Assembly: GCA_963722815.1 (NCBI GenBank)
Contig: CAVROM010000004.1
Coordinates: 1-64,000 of the forward strand
DNA from: DASQFQ01 sp963722815
Lineage (GTDB): Bacteria; Actinomycetota; Thermoleophilia; Solirubrobacterales; Solirubrobacteraceae
Reading direction: 5' to 3'
DNA length: 64,000 bases
Positions within the stretch are counted from its first letter, which is position 1. Every line of letters begins with the position of its first letter. The position numbers and the translations under genes are program-made. This document shows positions 1 to 8,084 of this stretch, one piece after another. The notes below the pieces were generated by a model. It did no database searches. It was not told where the DNA came from and saw nothing but the letters and a program-made list of their open reading frames with translations.

Positions 1-3
1 TGG

Positions 4-29
4 GTCTGTCCGATGAAGTGTGTGTGGTC
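4..29 (+). repeat. IS256 left inverted repeat
   Basis: It matches the reverse complement of 1447-1472 with mismatches at the second base, near the middle and at the inner edge. It marks the left end of the element. Confidence 0.75.
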
Positions 30-140
30 GTGGTGATCGACCACGTGGCTGGGCCTGCCGGCCCGGTCGTGACGGGAGCCGCGTAGCGGCGAGCGGCGCG
101 ATCGGGCCGGCGGCGCCGGCCGCAGAGAGGACCTATCACC

Positions 141-1424
141 ATGAGCAGCATGCAGTCCAAGCGGCGCCCGCAGCGGGGCGCCGAGTCCCAGCAGCCGCCT
201 GAGGAGGTCGTCGACCGCCTCGCCGAGCTGCTGCCCGAGGGGGCGCTGGATGACGCCGTCCGTGGCCTGAAGCCCGAGGAGCTCAGCGGCCCGGGCGGGC
301 TGCTGTCGCAGCTCGCGGGCCGGGTCGTGGAGGCGGCGTTGGAGGCCGAGATGACCGAGCACCTCGGCCACCCGCCCGGCGGTCGGCCGCAGGGCCCCAA
401 TATCCGCAACGGCGTGACCGCCAAGACGGTGCAGAGCGACCTGGGGCCCGTCGAGGTCAAGACGCCGCGCGACCGCGAAGGCAGCTTCGCGCCGCAGATC
501 CTGCCCAAGCGCGCCACCAGACTGGCCGGCCTGGACGAGAAGGTCCTCGGGCTCTACGCCGGCGGCATGACGGTCCGCGACATCAGCGGCCACCTCAGCG
601 AGCTCTACGGCACCCAGATCGGCCGCGACACGATCTCGACGATCACTGACGCGGTGCTCGAGGACGTCGCCGCCTGGCGCAGCAGGCCGTTGGATCGGGT
701 CTACCCGATCGTCTACTTCGACGCCATGCAGGTGAAGGTCCGCGAGGACCGCTCGGTGCGCTCCAGGGCCTGCTATCTCGCGCTCGGGGTCAGCTGCGAC
801 GGTGAGCGCGAGGTGCTCGGGATTTGGTGGCAGGAGACCGAGGGCGCGAAGTTCTGGCTGGCCGTGCTCAACGACCTGCGCCGCCGCGGCGTCGATGACG
901 TCTTGATCGCTTGCGTCGACGGCCTCAAGGGCTTCCCTGAGGCGATCGAGGCGACGTTCCCGCAGACCTGGGTGCAGACCTGCATCGTCCACTTGATCCG
1001 CGCCTCGCTGCGCTACGTCAACTACCGCGACCGCAAGAAGGTCGCCTCCGCGCTGCGGCCGATCTACACCGCCCCCAACGCCGAGGCCGCCCTGGCCGAG
1101 CTCGACGCGTTCGAGCGCGAGTGGGGCGAGCGCTACCCGCCGACCGTCGCCGCCTGGCGCAGCAGCTGGGAGCACGTGATCCCGTTCCTCGCGCTGCCCG
1201 GCGAGCTGCGCCGCGCGGTCTACACCACCAACACGATCGAGGGCCTGCACCGCCAGGTCCGCAAGGCGATCAAGACCCGCGGGCACTTCCCCGACGAGCA
1301 GTCCGCCACCAAGCTGATCTACCTCGCGCTGATCAAGGCCGACGCCAAGTGGCAGCGCAACCGGGCCTGGACAGCAGCACGAGCAGGCCTCAAGATCCAC
1401 TTCGGAGACCGATTCCCCGGCTAA
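141..1424 (+). CDS. IS256-family (mutator-type) transposase
   Basis: A 427-residue DDE transposase that moves the surrounding element. The catalytic triad is visible: Asp194 in the VYFDAMQV strand, Asp260 in ACVDGLKGFPEAI, and Glu367 in TTNTIEGLHRQVRK. The mutator-family signature around the second Asp (the WVQTCIVHLIR segment) is intact. The N-terminal third has the helix-rich DNA-binding region. The length is standard for IS256 (about 400-430 aa) and no frameshift is seen, so the enzyme may be active. The ATG at 141 follows an AGAGAGGA-like ribosome site. A later ATG at 150 is possible. Confidence 0.93.
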   Translation: MSSMQSKRRPQRGAESQQPPEEVVDRLAELLPEGALDDAVRGLKPEELSGPGGLLSQLAGRVVEAALEAEMTEHLGHPPGGRPQGPNIRNGVTAKTVQSDLGPVEVKTPRDREGSFAPQILPKRATRLAGLDEKVLGLYAGGMTVRDISGHLSELYGTQIGRDTISTITDAVLEDVAAWRSRPLDRVYPIVYFDAMQVKVREDRSVRSRACYLALGVSCDGEREVLGIWWQETEGAKFWLAVLNDLRRRGVDDVLIACVDGLKGFPEAIEATFPQTWVQTCIVHLIRASLRYVNYRDRKKVASALRPIYTAPNAEAALAELDAFEREWGERYPPTVAAWRSSWEHVIPFLALPGELRRAVYTTNTIEGLHRQVRKAIKTRGHFPDEQSATKLIYLALIKADAKWQRNRAWTAARAGLKIHFGDRFPG

Positions 1425-1479
1425 ACCATCAACCAAGTCGCCTCGGCCTCACACACAGTTCGTCGGACAGTCTCCGCGA

Positions 1480-1978
1480 ATGGGCCGCGATCTCGCGCGC
1501 TTTGACGCCTTGCGCGCCGATATCGCCTTCGTCGACGACCAGATCGAGCCGCTGCTCGGCAGCAGCGCCGGACAGATCCTCACCACCCTGCCGGGCGTCG
1601 CGACCATCCACGCCGCGGCGTTCGCCGCGCACACGCTCCCCGTTGAGCGCTTCGCGACACCCGAACAGCTCTACTCCGCCACCGGCCTGGCCCCCGCCAG
1701 CTACGAGAGCTCGACGGTCCACCGCCGCGACCGGATCTCACGCACCGGACTGCCCGAGCACCGCGACGCGCTGATCGGCATCGCCTGGGGCCTAGGCCAA
1801 TTCGCGCCCGCCTTCCAGCAACGCCCGACCGAGCTCCAAGCCCGCGGCAAGACGCCTACTAGAAGCGCGCGTCGCGCTCGCCCGCCACGCCTGCCGGCTC
1901 TGCTGGCGAATGCTTCACACCCAACAGCCCTACCACGATCGACGTTACGATCGCGCCAGGCGAGACCGCGGGCGGTGA
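1480..1978 (+). pseudogene. IS110-family transposase, C-terminal remnant (frameshifted)
   Basis: The translation matches the transposase_20 (IS116/IS110/IS902) C-terminal domain: LPGVATIHAAAF, RFATPEQLYSATGLAPASY and RRDRISRTGLP are the conserved blocks. The N-terminal RuvC-like DEDD catalytic domain is absent; it would lie left of the IS256 copy, outside the window. A one-base insertion near 1857-1859 moves the frame. After correction the tail reads LEARVALARHACRLCW and continues to a TGA at 1976-1978. So the gene is truncated and frameshifted. The 231 bases after it (1979-2209) are C- and A-rich on the plus strand and show no gene. Confidence 0.75.
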
Positions 1979-2209
1979 CGGCGTCTGAGCTACGCCGCAC
2001 GACGACGCAACCGAGCCTGCCGCCCGCCCGCGCTCGCCGGTCCTCACGGCACACACGCAAGCCTGCCGCACGACGGCGCCTAATCAGCCTGCCGACCTGA
2101 CCGGCACCCCCGCCCAGCGCCCCCCACCGCCGACCCACACAAACACCGCGATCACAACCCGCGGCGACCACCCCCACGACCAGCGCGGCCTTGACTCACC
2201 GCCGGAAAG

Positions 2210-2863
2210 CTAGTCGGCGAGCTCCGAGGTGACGGGGCGGCGGTGGCGGCGGCGCCGCTCCGCGACCGGGTCGCCCTCGGTCTCGACAGCGAGGCGGGCG
2301 GCCTCGAAGAGCATCATCACGAGCGCGACGTCCTTGGTGTCGCCGCTGTGCGGGTTGCGCGCGATGCGCTCGCCGGCGGCCTCCTCGATGCGGTTGACCT
2401 GGTCGAGCAGACGCATACACGCGCGCGACAGGTCGCTCCAGCCGCGAGCGTCGAGGGTGAGCTGCGTACGAGTGAGGTGGGAGTTGCCGTGGTCGAACCC
2501 GCCGGCCGCGCTGGCGGCGCGGGCGTAGGCGTCGATCGTCTGCAGGGAGGCGGAGACGGCGGCCTGCTTGGCGATGGCGGGAGCGGCGGCCCAGGCGTCG
2601 TCGGAGACGCGCGGCCGGTCAACAGACTTGTAGTGATGCTCGACCGCGCCGCGGACGCGCGTCTCGTGCACGAGCGCCACCAATCCCATGCGCTCGAGCG
2701 TGCGCACGTGGTAGGCGACGGTGCCCAGCGAGGCGTCGAGCCAGCCGGCCAGCTCCACGGGGCTGGCGGTGCGTTCGTCGAGCATCGCGAGGATGCGCAC
2801 GCGCAGCGGATGGCTCATGGCCTTCACGTAGCGTGGATCGTCAATGTTCGTGATCGGTTTCAT
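2210..2863 (-). CDS. ArsR/winged-helix family transcriptional regulator
   Basis: A 217-residue protein with an N-terminal winged helix (about residues 8-75): the AMSHPLRVRILAMLDE helix, a recognition region around LGTVAYHVRTLERMGLV, and a wing near VHETRVRGAVEHHY. The C-terminal two thirds are helical and probably serve for dimerisation or ligand sensing. No metal-binding ELCVCDL motif is present, so this is not a classic metal sensor. Its ATG overlaps the stop of the sigma-factor gene (ATGA at 2860-2863), which predicts translational coupling. It is paralogous to the regulator at 4178-4756 (same domain order and the same AALEHYY-type wing). Confidence 0.82.
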   Translation of the reverse strand: MKPITNIDDPRYVKAMSHPLRVRILAMLDERTASPVELAGWLDASLGTVAYHVRTLERMGLVALVHETRVRGAVEHHYKSVDRPRVSDDAWAAAPAIAKQAAVSASLQTIDAYARAASAAGGFDHGNSHLTRTQLTLDARGWSDLSRACMRLLDQVNRIEEAAGERIARNPHSGDTKDVALVMMLFEAARLAVETEGDPVAERRRRHRRPVTSELAD

Positions 2864-3321
2864 GTCTCCACCAATGCCTCCCGTAGGCGCCCCAGTGCGC
2901 GGTGCAGGCGAACCCTAGCTGCCCCTTCGGAGATGTCGAGGCGCAAACTGAGCTGCCGGTAGTCCAGATCGTCCCAGAAGCGTCCGCGCACCAGCTCCCG
3001 ATCGAGGCCCGAGAGGCCGTCGATCGCACGCGCGAGGTCGGTCTTGCCGAGGACTTCATCCTCGTGTGAAGCTTCGGCCGGGAAATCGTTTTCCTCAAGT
3101 AGTTCCGCGCGAACTGGCCGTACAAACCTGAGCGCCTCGTTGCGGGCGATGCGCGAGATCCAGGGCGCCGGCCGCTCCGGCGTTTGGCACGTGTCTCTGC
3201 GACGCCAGGCCCGAACCGCGGCTTCTTGAGCCGCGTCCTCGACGTTGCCGGAACCCCCCAGAACCCCCCGTGCCTCGCGCAGGCATTGCGCGCGAACGAG
3301 GTCCCAATTCCAATCGGCCAA
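2860..3321 (-). CDS. ECF-type RNA polymerase sigma factor
   Basis: A 153-residue sigma-70-like protein with region 2 (NVEDAAQEAAVRAWRR, PAPWISRIARNEALR) and region 4 (LSGLDRELVRGRFWDDLDYRQLS, EGAARVRLHRALGRLRE). It lacks regions 1 and 3, as ECF factors do. The start is a TTG at 3321; no ATG or GTG is in frame nearby, so the exact N-terminus is uncertain. It is transcribed with the downstream ArsR-type gene, which overlaps its stop by four bases. No anti-sigma factor is visible, so the coupled ArsR protein may take part in its control (inference). It is divergent from the methyltransferase at 3376. Confidence 0.82.
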   Translation of the reverse strand: MADWNWDLVRAQCLREARGVLGGSGNVEDAAQEAAVRAWRRRDTCQTPERPAPWISRIARNEALRFVRPVRAELLEENDFPAEASHEDEVLGKTDLARAIDGLSGLDRELVRGRFWDDLDYRQLSLRLDISEGAARVRLHRALGRLREALVET

Positions 3322-3375
3322 CGGTCACCTCGTCAACGCTGTAACGAACTGAATGGTCAAGAGGGTCTACCAACC

Positions 3376-4167
3376 ATGACCCCCACCCTGGAGTCCGATG
3401 CGACGCGAGCGTACGCCGTGCTTGCGCCTGCCTATGACCTCCTCACGGCTGAGTATGCGTATGGACCCTGGTTGTCAGCCATCGAACGTCTCGCGCGCGA
3501 GCACGGTTTGTCCGGCCACCGCCTGCTGGACGTCGGATGCGGCACCGGCAAGAGCTTCCTCCCTCTCATGCAGCGCGGCTTCCACGTCACCGCGTGCGAC
3601 ATCTCGCCCGAGATGGTCGCCCTGGCCCGGGAGAAGGCCGGCACGAGCGTCGACGTCCACGTCGCCGACATGCGCCGGCTGCCCACCTTCGGCGAGTTCG
3701 ACCTCATCACGTGCATAGACGACGCGATCAACCACCTCCTCACCCCCGGCGAGGTTGCCGACGCGCTCCACGGCATGTACGACAACCTCGCTCCAGGCGG
3801 CATTCTCGTCTTCGATGCCAACACGCTGGCCGCCTATCGTCAGGTCCCTGACGTGGTGGTCGAGGACGAGGACCGTCTGCTGCGCTGGCGCGGGGGCCTC
3901 GCCGAGCTGGACGAGCCCGGCGGCGAGGCCGAAGTGGTCATCGACGTCTTCGCCCGCGAGGGCGACGGGCTGTGGCGCCGCTCGCTGAGCCGGCAGCGCC
4001 ACCGTCACCATCCGATCGACGAGCTGTGTGAGCTCGTCGAGGAGGCCGGCCTAGAGCTCGCCGCCGTCCTGGGTCAGCGCCCGGGCGCGGTGCTCGACGC
4101 GGAGCTCGACGAAGAGCTGCACGGCAAGGCCGTCTTCATCGCGCGACGAGGGGGGAGGTCGCTGTGA
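3376..4167 (+). CDS. class I SAM-dependent methyltransferase
   Basis: A 263-residue Rossmann-fold methyltransferase. The SAM-binding motif I is LLDVGCGTGKSFLPL (about residues 50-65), followed by the acidic ACDISPEM strand and a DAINHLLT loop. The substrate is unknown. The ATG at 3376 is preferred over an upstream open frame because the family's conserved N-terminus (YAVLAPAYDLLTAEY) begins just after it. It lies between two ArsR-type regulators and is divergent from the ECF sigma gene with only 54 bases between, so one or more of these regulators probably control it. Confidence 0.85.
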   Translation: MTPTLESDATRAYAVLAPAYDLLTAEYAYGPWLSAIERLAREHGLSGHRLLDVGCGTGKSFLPLMQRGFHVTACDISPEMVALAREKAGTSVDVHVADMRRLPTFGEFDLITCIDDAINHLLTPGEVADALHGMYDNLAPGGILVFDANTLAAYRQVPDVVVEDEDRLLRWRGGLAELDEPGGEAEVVIDVFAREGDGLWRRSLSRQRHRHHPIDELCELVEEAGLELAAVLGQRPGAVLDAELDEELHGKAVFIARRGGRSL

Positions 4168-4177
4168 TCTGGGGCCC

Positions 4178-4756
4178 TTAGTCTGAAGCCGCTCTGCGGA
4201 AGTGCAGGATGCCGAGCTCGGTGCGGATCACCGCGCCGGGCTCGCTCCGCTTCTGGCTCTCCGACTGGATGCGCACCGCCGCCTCCGCGGTGTCGTTGAG
4301 CAACTTCGTCACGTCCTTCCAGCCCTGCTCGTCGAGCACGAGCGGGACGTGGTTGACGACCGCGGCCGGGTCGTCGAAGCCGCCGGTCTGGCTGGCATCG
4401 CCGGCTGCCTCGAGCAGCTCTGAGAGCGTGCGACCGAGCGTCTTGCGGCGGAACGCCGCCGGCAGGCGCGCCCACTGCTTGTCGTCGAGCCACGGCTGCG
4501 CCGTGGCGCGGTAGTAGTGCTCGAGCGCGCCGCGGCGCTGCTCGGTGCGCACGAGCTCGACGCAGTCGAGCTCGCGCAGGATGCGCACGTGGTAGGAAAC
4601 GTTCCCGAGTGGATCTCCCAGCTCGCGTGAGAGCTCGTTCGGGCTCTTCACGCCGCCTTCGTTCAGGCGCTGGAGGATCCGTTGGCGCAGCGGGTGGGAG
4701 AGCGCCTTGGCGAGGCGCTCATCGAGCTGGCGGCTTGTCGTCCGTGACTGTGGCAT
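4178..4756 (-). CDS. ArsR/winged-helix family transcriptional regulator
   Basis: A regulator of about 192 residues with the winged helix ALSHPLRQRILQRLNE, GNVSYHVRILRELDCVELV and RRGALEHYYRA near the N-terminus, plus a helical C-terminal domain. It is a paralogue of the protein at 2210-2863. The ATG at 4756 is chosen over one at 4771 because a TTCAA-N4-TTGAA dyad, a plausible autoregulatory site, overlaps the upstream ATG. It ends convergently 10 bases after the methyltransferase stop. Confidence 0.82.
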   Translation of the reverse strand: MPQSRTTSRQLDERLAKALSHPLRQRILQRLNEGGVKSPNELSRELGDPLGNVSYHVRILRELDCVELVRTEQRRGALEHYYRATAQPWLDDKQWARLPAAFRRKTLGRTLSELLEAAGDASQTGGFDDPAAVVNHVPLVLDEQGWKDVTKLLNDTAEAAVRIQSESQKRSEPGAVIRTELGILHFRRAASD

Positions 4757-4770
4757 TGGTGAGAGCACCA

Positions 4771-4784
4771 TTCAAAGAGTTGAA
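4771..4784. promoter_or_regulatory. possible ArsR-type operator (dyad)
   Basis: The dyad TTCAA-AGAG-TTGAA sits just upstream of the ArsR-type gene. A TATAGA hexamer further upstream on the minus strand could be the -10 box. Autoregulation is inferred from position only. The rest of the gap to 5007 shows no gene. Confidence 0.35.
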
Positions 4785-5007
4785 CTTGCGCGGTCAGCGG
4801 CGCACTCTATACATGGGCGAGGCGGCGCGCGGAACGGCGCTACAACGCCATTCCGACCGCTAGACGTGCCTGCGCGCTAAGGAAACACTGAGTGATCAAG
4901 TCGGCGTGGACTCGCAAGGTTTGTTCCGTACTGGAATTCGCTTGAGGCATGGCGATGCCCCGGGTGTCAGCCTGGCGAGCAGGCAGCCCTGAAGTCGGGT
5001 CGATTGC

Positions 5008-5754
5008 TCACCGGTCTTGAGCAAACGACGCCGCGCGCGAGCGGCGGTGCGAACGCCACGCGAACACGGCCGCGGCAACGATCGCGAGCGCGAAGGCCGC
5101 ATGGGTGAGATGCGAGGCGGCCGTCGTGAAGGAATCGTGGAAGGCGTAGCCGACGAGCGTGAACGTCGTGGCCCACGCCGCGGTGCCCAGCAGGGACCAG
5201 GGGAGGAAGGCGCGCAGGCGCATGCCGGAGGAGCCGGCCAGGAACGGCGCGACCGCGCGCACGAGGCCGATGAAGCGGCCGATCAGGATCGCCTTGCCGC
5301 CGTGGCGGTCGAAGAAGCCCTCGACGCGCTCGAGGCGCGGGGCGGTGACGCCGATGCGGGGACCGTGCTCGATCAGGAAGCGCCGCCCGAGGCGGCGGCC
5401 AAGCCAGAAGCTCGCGAGATCGCCGAGCGCGGCCGCGCTCCAGGTGATCAGCAGCATCAGCGGCAGGTCGACGCCGCCCTCGGCCGCGACCACGCCGCCG
5501 AGCACGACCGCGGTCTCGCCCGGGGCGATCAGCCCGACGAATGCGCCGGTCTCGAGGAACGCGAGCCCGCCCACGAGCGCGTAGGTCCACGGGCCGAGCG
5601 TGTCGGAGAGGTCGGTCAGCGCGCCCTCGAGGTCGGGCGGCGCGACGACCCCGGCCTGCACGAGCGCGAACAGCGCCGCGCCCACGAGCCCGATGCCGAG
5701 GAGCGCGACGCGATGGCCGTTGCCCGCGGCGGCGGGTGTGGGCGCGTAGCTCAT
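5008..5754 (-). CDS. DedA/SNARE-associated family membrane protein
   Basis: A 248-residue integral membrane protein of the DedA family (undecaprenyl-phosphate/lipid recycling in characterised members). The family hallmarks are the ETGAFVGLIAPGET segment (membrane re-entrant acidic motif), GDLASFWLGRRLGRRFL, and GRFIGLVRAVAPFLAGSSGM, followed by C-terminal transmembrane helices. The start ATG at 5754 overlaps the stop of the upstream UPF0104 gene (ATGA), so both are made from one mRNA. Confidence 0.9.
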   Translation of the reverse strand: MSYAPTPAAAGNGHRVALLGIGLVGAALFALVQAGVVAPPDLEGALTDLSDTLGPWTYALVGGLAFLETGAFVGLIAPGETAVVLGGVVAAEGGVDLPLMLLITWSAAALGDLASFWLGRRLGRRFLIEHGPRIGVTAPRLERVEGFFDRHGGKAILIGRFIGLVRAVAPFLAGSSGMRLRAFLPWSLLGTAAWATTFTLVGYAFHDSFTTAASHLTHAAFALAIVAAAVFAWRSHRRSRAASFAQDR

Positions 5755-6827
5755 GCGGGGCTGAGGGCCGGCTCGGGCGTCCAGCGGGGGGCGGCGGACT
5801 TCGGCGCGGGCTCGCGCTCGCCGGCCTCCTCCGCGCCCCAGCGGGCGACGGTGCGGCGCAGGCTGCCGAGGGCGGCGAGGCCGACGGGGGCGGGGAGCCA
5901 GATCGCGAGCGCGCGGTAGGACAGCACCGAGGCCAGCGCGAGGTCGGCTTCGACGCCGAACGCCAGCAGGACGCCGACCATGCCGCCGCTGACCGCGCCG
6001 GGGATCGGGATCGTGTTGGCGACCATGCCGACGAAGTAGCCGAGCACGACGACCGTGATCGCGGGCGGCGCGCCGAACGCGTTGAGCATCCCGTAGAGCA
6101 CGGCGGCGTCGAACGCCCACCACAGCGGGGCGCCGAGCAGGCGGACGTCGGCCTCGCGCACGAACGCGCGGGCCCCCCGCATGCCCTCGCCGAGCGTGGA
6201 AGCGGCGCGGCCGATGCGGCCGGCGTCCTCGCGCGGGCGGAGCCGCATGCTGGCGGCCGCCAGGCCCATGGCGACGGTGGCGCCGACGCCGGCGACTGCC
6301 GCGAACAGGACGTGGCCGCCCTCGCCGCCGAGGCCGATGGCCAGCAGCGCGCCGGCGCCCGCGATCGAGAGCAGGAAGACGGCGTAGAGGAGGACGAGGA
6401 AGGTCAGCAGCGTGTGTGTGGCGTGCTTCGACTCCATCCCGGTCTTGCGGAATGCCCACAGCGTGAGGGCGACGCCGCCGGCGCCACCCGTGGGGAGGAG
6501 GCGGGTGACCGCGGCGCCGGCAAGCGTGACCTCGGCGCTCGCGCGCAGGTCCATCCGGGGGGTGGCTCGCTCGCCGACCATCCACAGCAATGCGATGTAG
6601 CCGGAGAACGAGATCACTTCGAAGCCGACAGCGGCGAGGACCCAGCGCGGATCGGCATCGATCGCACGGTGCAGCGCGTTGCTGAACGCGTGCATCGGGC
6701 CGCCGGCGAAGATCAGCACCCCGGCCGCCACCACCAGCGCGGCGACCGGCAGCGAGGCGCGGCGCGCGAGGGCGCGTGCGTCGAACGCAGGGAGGTCGAG
6801 CTCGGCTGGGGCGTCGGCGGGGAGCAT
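5751..6827 (-). CDS. lysylphosphatidylglycerol synthase TM-region/UPF0104 family protein
   Basis: About 358 residues with some eight transmembrane helices, matching the flippase-like UPF0104/YbhN membrane family. Typical blocks are ASAEVTLAGAAVTRLLPTGGAGG (family LLPGG-like motif) and TIPIPGAVSGGMVGVLLAFG. There is no soluble acyl/aminoacyl transferase domain, so it is not a full MprF. The ATG at 6827 is favoured; a longer frame reaches 6926 but its extra residues are basic and lack homology. Overlap with dedA suggests a shared role in lipid or cell-wall carrier transport (inference). Confidence 0.8.
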   Translation of the reverse strand: MLPADAPAELDLPAFDARALARRASLPVAALVVAAGVLIFAGGPMHAFSNALHRAIDADPRWVLAAVGFEVISFSGYIALLWMVGERATPRMDLRASAEVTLAGAAVTRLLPTGGAGGVALTLWAFRKTGMESKHATHTLLTFLVLLYAVFLLSIAGAGALLAIGLGGEGGHVLFAAVAGVGATVAMGLAAASMRLRPREDAGRIGRAASTLGEGMRGARAFVREADVRLLGAPLWWAFDAAVLYGMLNAFGAPPAITVVVLGYFVGMVANTIPIPGAVSGGMVGVLLAFGVEADLALASVLSYRALAIWLPAPVGLAALGSLRRTVARWGAEEAGEREPAPKSAAPRWTPEPALSPA

Positions 6828-6911
6828 GGGTTCAACGAGTATCCGGAGCCGGCGGCCGCCTTTCAGCGGAGCTATCCGGTGGTAGGGGGTACGGGTTGCC
6901 CCACCCGCGCC

Positions 6912-6917
6912 TAGACT
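6912..6917 (+). promoter_or_regulatory. -10 box for leaderless zinc-ribbon mRNA
   Basis: TAGACT is followed by seven bases and then the ATG at 6925, so transcription would start at or next to the start codon. No Shine-Dalgarno sequence is present. Confidence 0.5.
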
Positions 6918-6924
6918 CAGGTGC

Positions 6925-7146
6925 ATGGAGATCCAGTTCGAGGAGCGGCGCCCTTCGGAACTGCGGCACGTCGCGGTCGGCTCGCTCGCGTGCCCGCGCT
7001 GCGACGCTCCGGTGCACCTCTCGGGCCCCGTGGGTCCGGCCGCACCGCTCGGCTGCCCGTTCTGCGATCACGCCGCGCCGCTGAGGGATTTCCTGTCTTT
7101 GGGCGAGCCGACTCGCCCGGCGCGCGTGCGCGTGCGGCTGCGGTAG
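6925..7146 (+). CDS. small zinc-ribbon protein
   Basis: A 73-residue protein with two CPxCD knuckles (CPRCDAPV and CPFCDHAA) about 30 residues apart, a treble-clef or zinc-ribbon arrangement. Nothing else is recognisable; the C-terminus is Arg-rich. It may bind nucleic acid or serve as an adaptor (inference). It is divergent from the UPF0104-dedA pair and apparently leaderless. Confidence 0.7.
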   Translation: MEIQFEERRPSELRHVAVGSLACPRCDAPVHLSGPVGPAAPLGCPFCDHAAPLRDFLSLGEPTRPARVRVRLR

Positions 7147-7262
7147 CGCGGGCGAACGTCAACACCCGCATTGAAGGGTGCGCGAGCTGCCGCGGCGCTC
7201 GCCCGGGCCAAGGTCTCCGTTTTCGACCCGCATAGCGGGATGAACTCGGCGAGCTTGCTTGA

Positions 7263-7285
7263 TTCGGGGCGGATAGCGCCCCGAA
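7263..7285. terminator. hairpin between convergent genes
   Basis: A perfect 9-bp stem (TTCGGGGCG and CGCCCCGAA) with a GATAG loop lies between the zinc-ribbon gene and the azlCD remnant, which converge here. There is no U-run, so a terminator role is tentative. A second small dyad, CCCGC-ATA-GCGGG, occurs at about 7227-7239. Confidence 0.4.
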
Positions 7286-7388
7286 CTCAGCAATCTTGGC
7301 CATGCGGGACGGTTTGTTACCGCTATAGGGACAAAGGCGTCCCGCTTGACGCCGCGGCACCCCGAACCCCGTCCTCAATGCTCGCCGT

Positions 7389-8005
7389 TCAAACGAGCCG
7401 CAGCGCGGCCGTCGTGACACACGCCACCGCCACGACAACCAGAAACGGCGCCCTCAGCAACACAGCCGCTCCCGCCGCCGCGAGCCCGGCAGCCCGCTCG
7501 TCGAGCACGAGCCCGCGCCCGCCGGTGAACGTGCTGACCGCGATCAGGGCGGTCAGGGAGCGCGCCGGCGGCGGTGCCGGCGTTCCAGCAGGCGAAGACG
7601 GCGACGCCGGTCGCCCAGAACCCCGCCCGGCCGCGGGCGATGCCCATGGCGGCGCTCTCGTCGATGACGAACTGCGCCGCCACGGCGCGGCGCGCCCCGC
7701 GCACCCCCAGCAGCGAGGACAGCCGTAGCCCGTAGAGGGCGTTGCGCCCGCCGGAGCAGCAGCGCGGTCAGCGCGCCCGCGACGAGGCTGCCGCCGCCGC
7801 CGATCACGCCGACGAGGGCGAACTGCGAGGCGCCGGTGAACATCAGCGCCGAGAGCGCGCAGGTCTGCAGGACCGTGAATCCCGACGCGACCGCGATCGC
7901 GCCGTAGGAGAGCCCGAACGCGCCGACCGCGATCCCGATCCCGGCGGCGTCCCGCAGGACGCCGGAGGCGGCGGTCGGCCCATCTGCGACGCTCGCGGCC
8001 TCCAT
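7389..8005 (-). pseudogene. azlC-azlD branched-chain amino acid exporter remnant
   Basis: The first frame (8005 to about 7750) is an AzlC N-terminus (GFTVLQTCALSALMFTGASQ, VAGALTALLL). One extra base then shifts it to RNALYGLRL-SSLLGVRGARRA and VIDESAAMGIARG, still AzlC. Near 7553 the frame shifts again, directly into the C-terminal end of AzlD (TALIAVSTF, LVLDERAAGLAAAG, LLRAPFLVVV). The AzlC C-terminus and the AzlD N-terminus are missing, so roughly 0.3 kb was deleted and two genes were joined. AzlCD exports branched-chain amino acids in characterised relatives. The neighbour across the divergent promoter is an Lrp regulator, the classic partner. Confidence 0.7.
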
Positions 8006-8070
8006 ATCCGCACCTTACGCCGCCATCGTGCGCAGTTTCGAGCAAGTTGCACCGTTCCAGAGCACGTCCA

Positions 8071-8076
8071 TAGAAT
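8071..8076 (+). promoter_or_regulatory. -10 box for leaderless lrp-like mRNA
   Basis: TAGAAT lies eight bases before the ATG at 8085. The 79-base divergent region (8006-8084) presumably also holds the Lrp binding site controlling the azlC remnant; no clean dyad is obvious. Confidence 0.45.
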
Positions 8077-8084
8077 CTTCTGCA

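Larger units (their letters stand above)
4..1472 (+). mobile_element. IS256-family insertion sequence, complete
   Basis: A single transposase gene is bracketed by imperfect inverted repeats at 4-29 and 1447-1472 (about 20 of 26 positions match, with the shared core ACTGTCCGA or CTGTCCGA and TGTGTGTG). The length of about 1.47 kb is normal for IS256. The target duplication cannot be checked because the left flank is only three bases. The right end abuts an IS110-family remnant, so this copy probably landed in or beside an older element. Confidence 0.85.

Noticed and set aside
7147..7320. A minus-strand ORF beginning MAKIAEFGAL near the 7263 hairpin
   Set aside because: It translates the hairpin and a low-complexity Arg/Pro/Ala stretch; no start signal or domain supports it.
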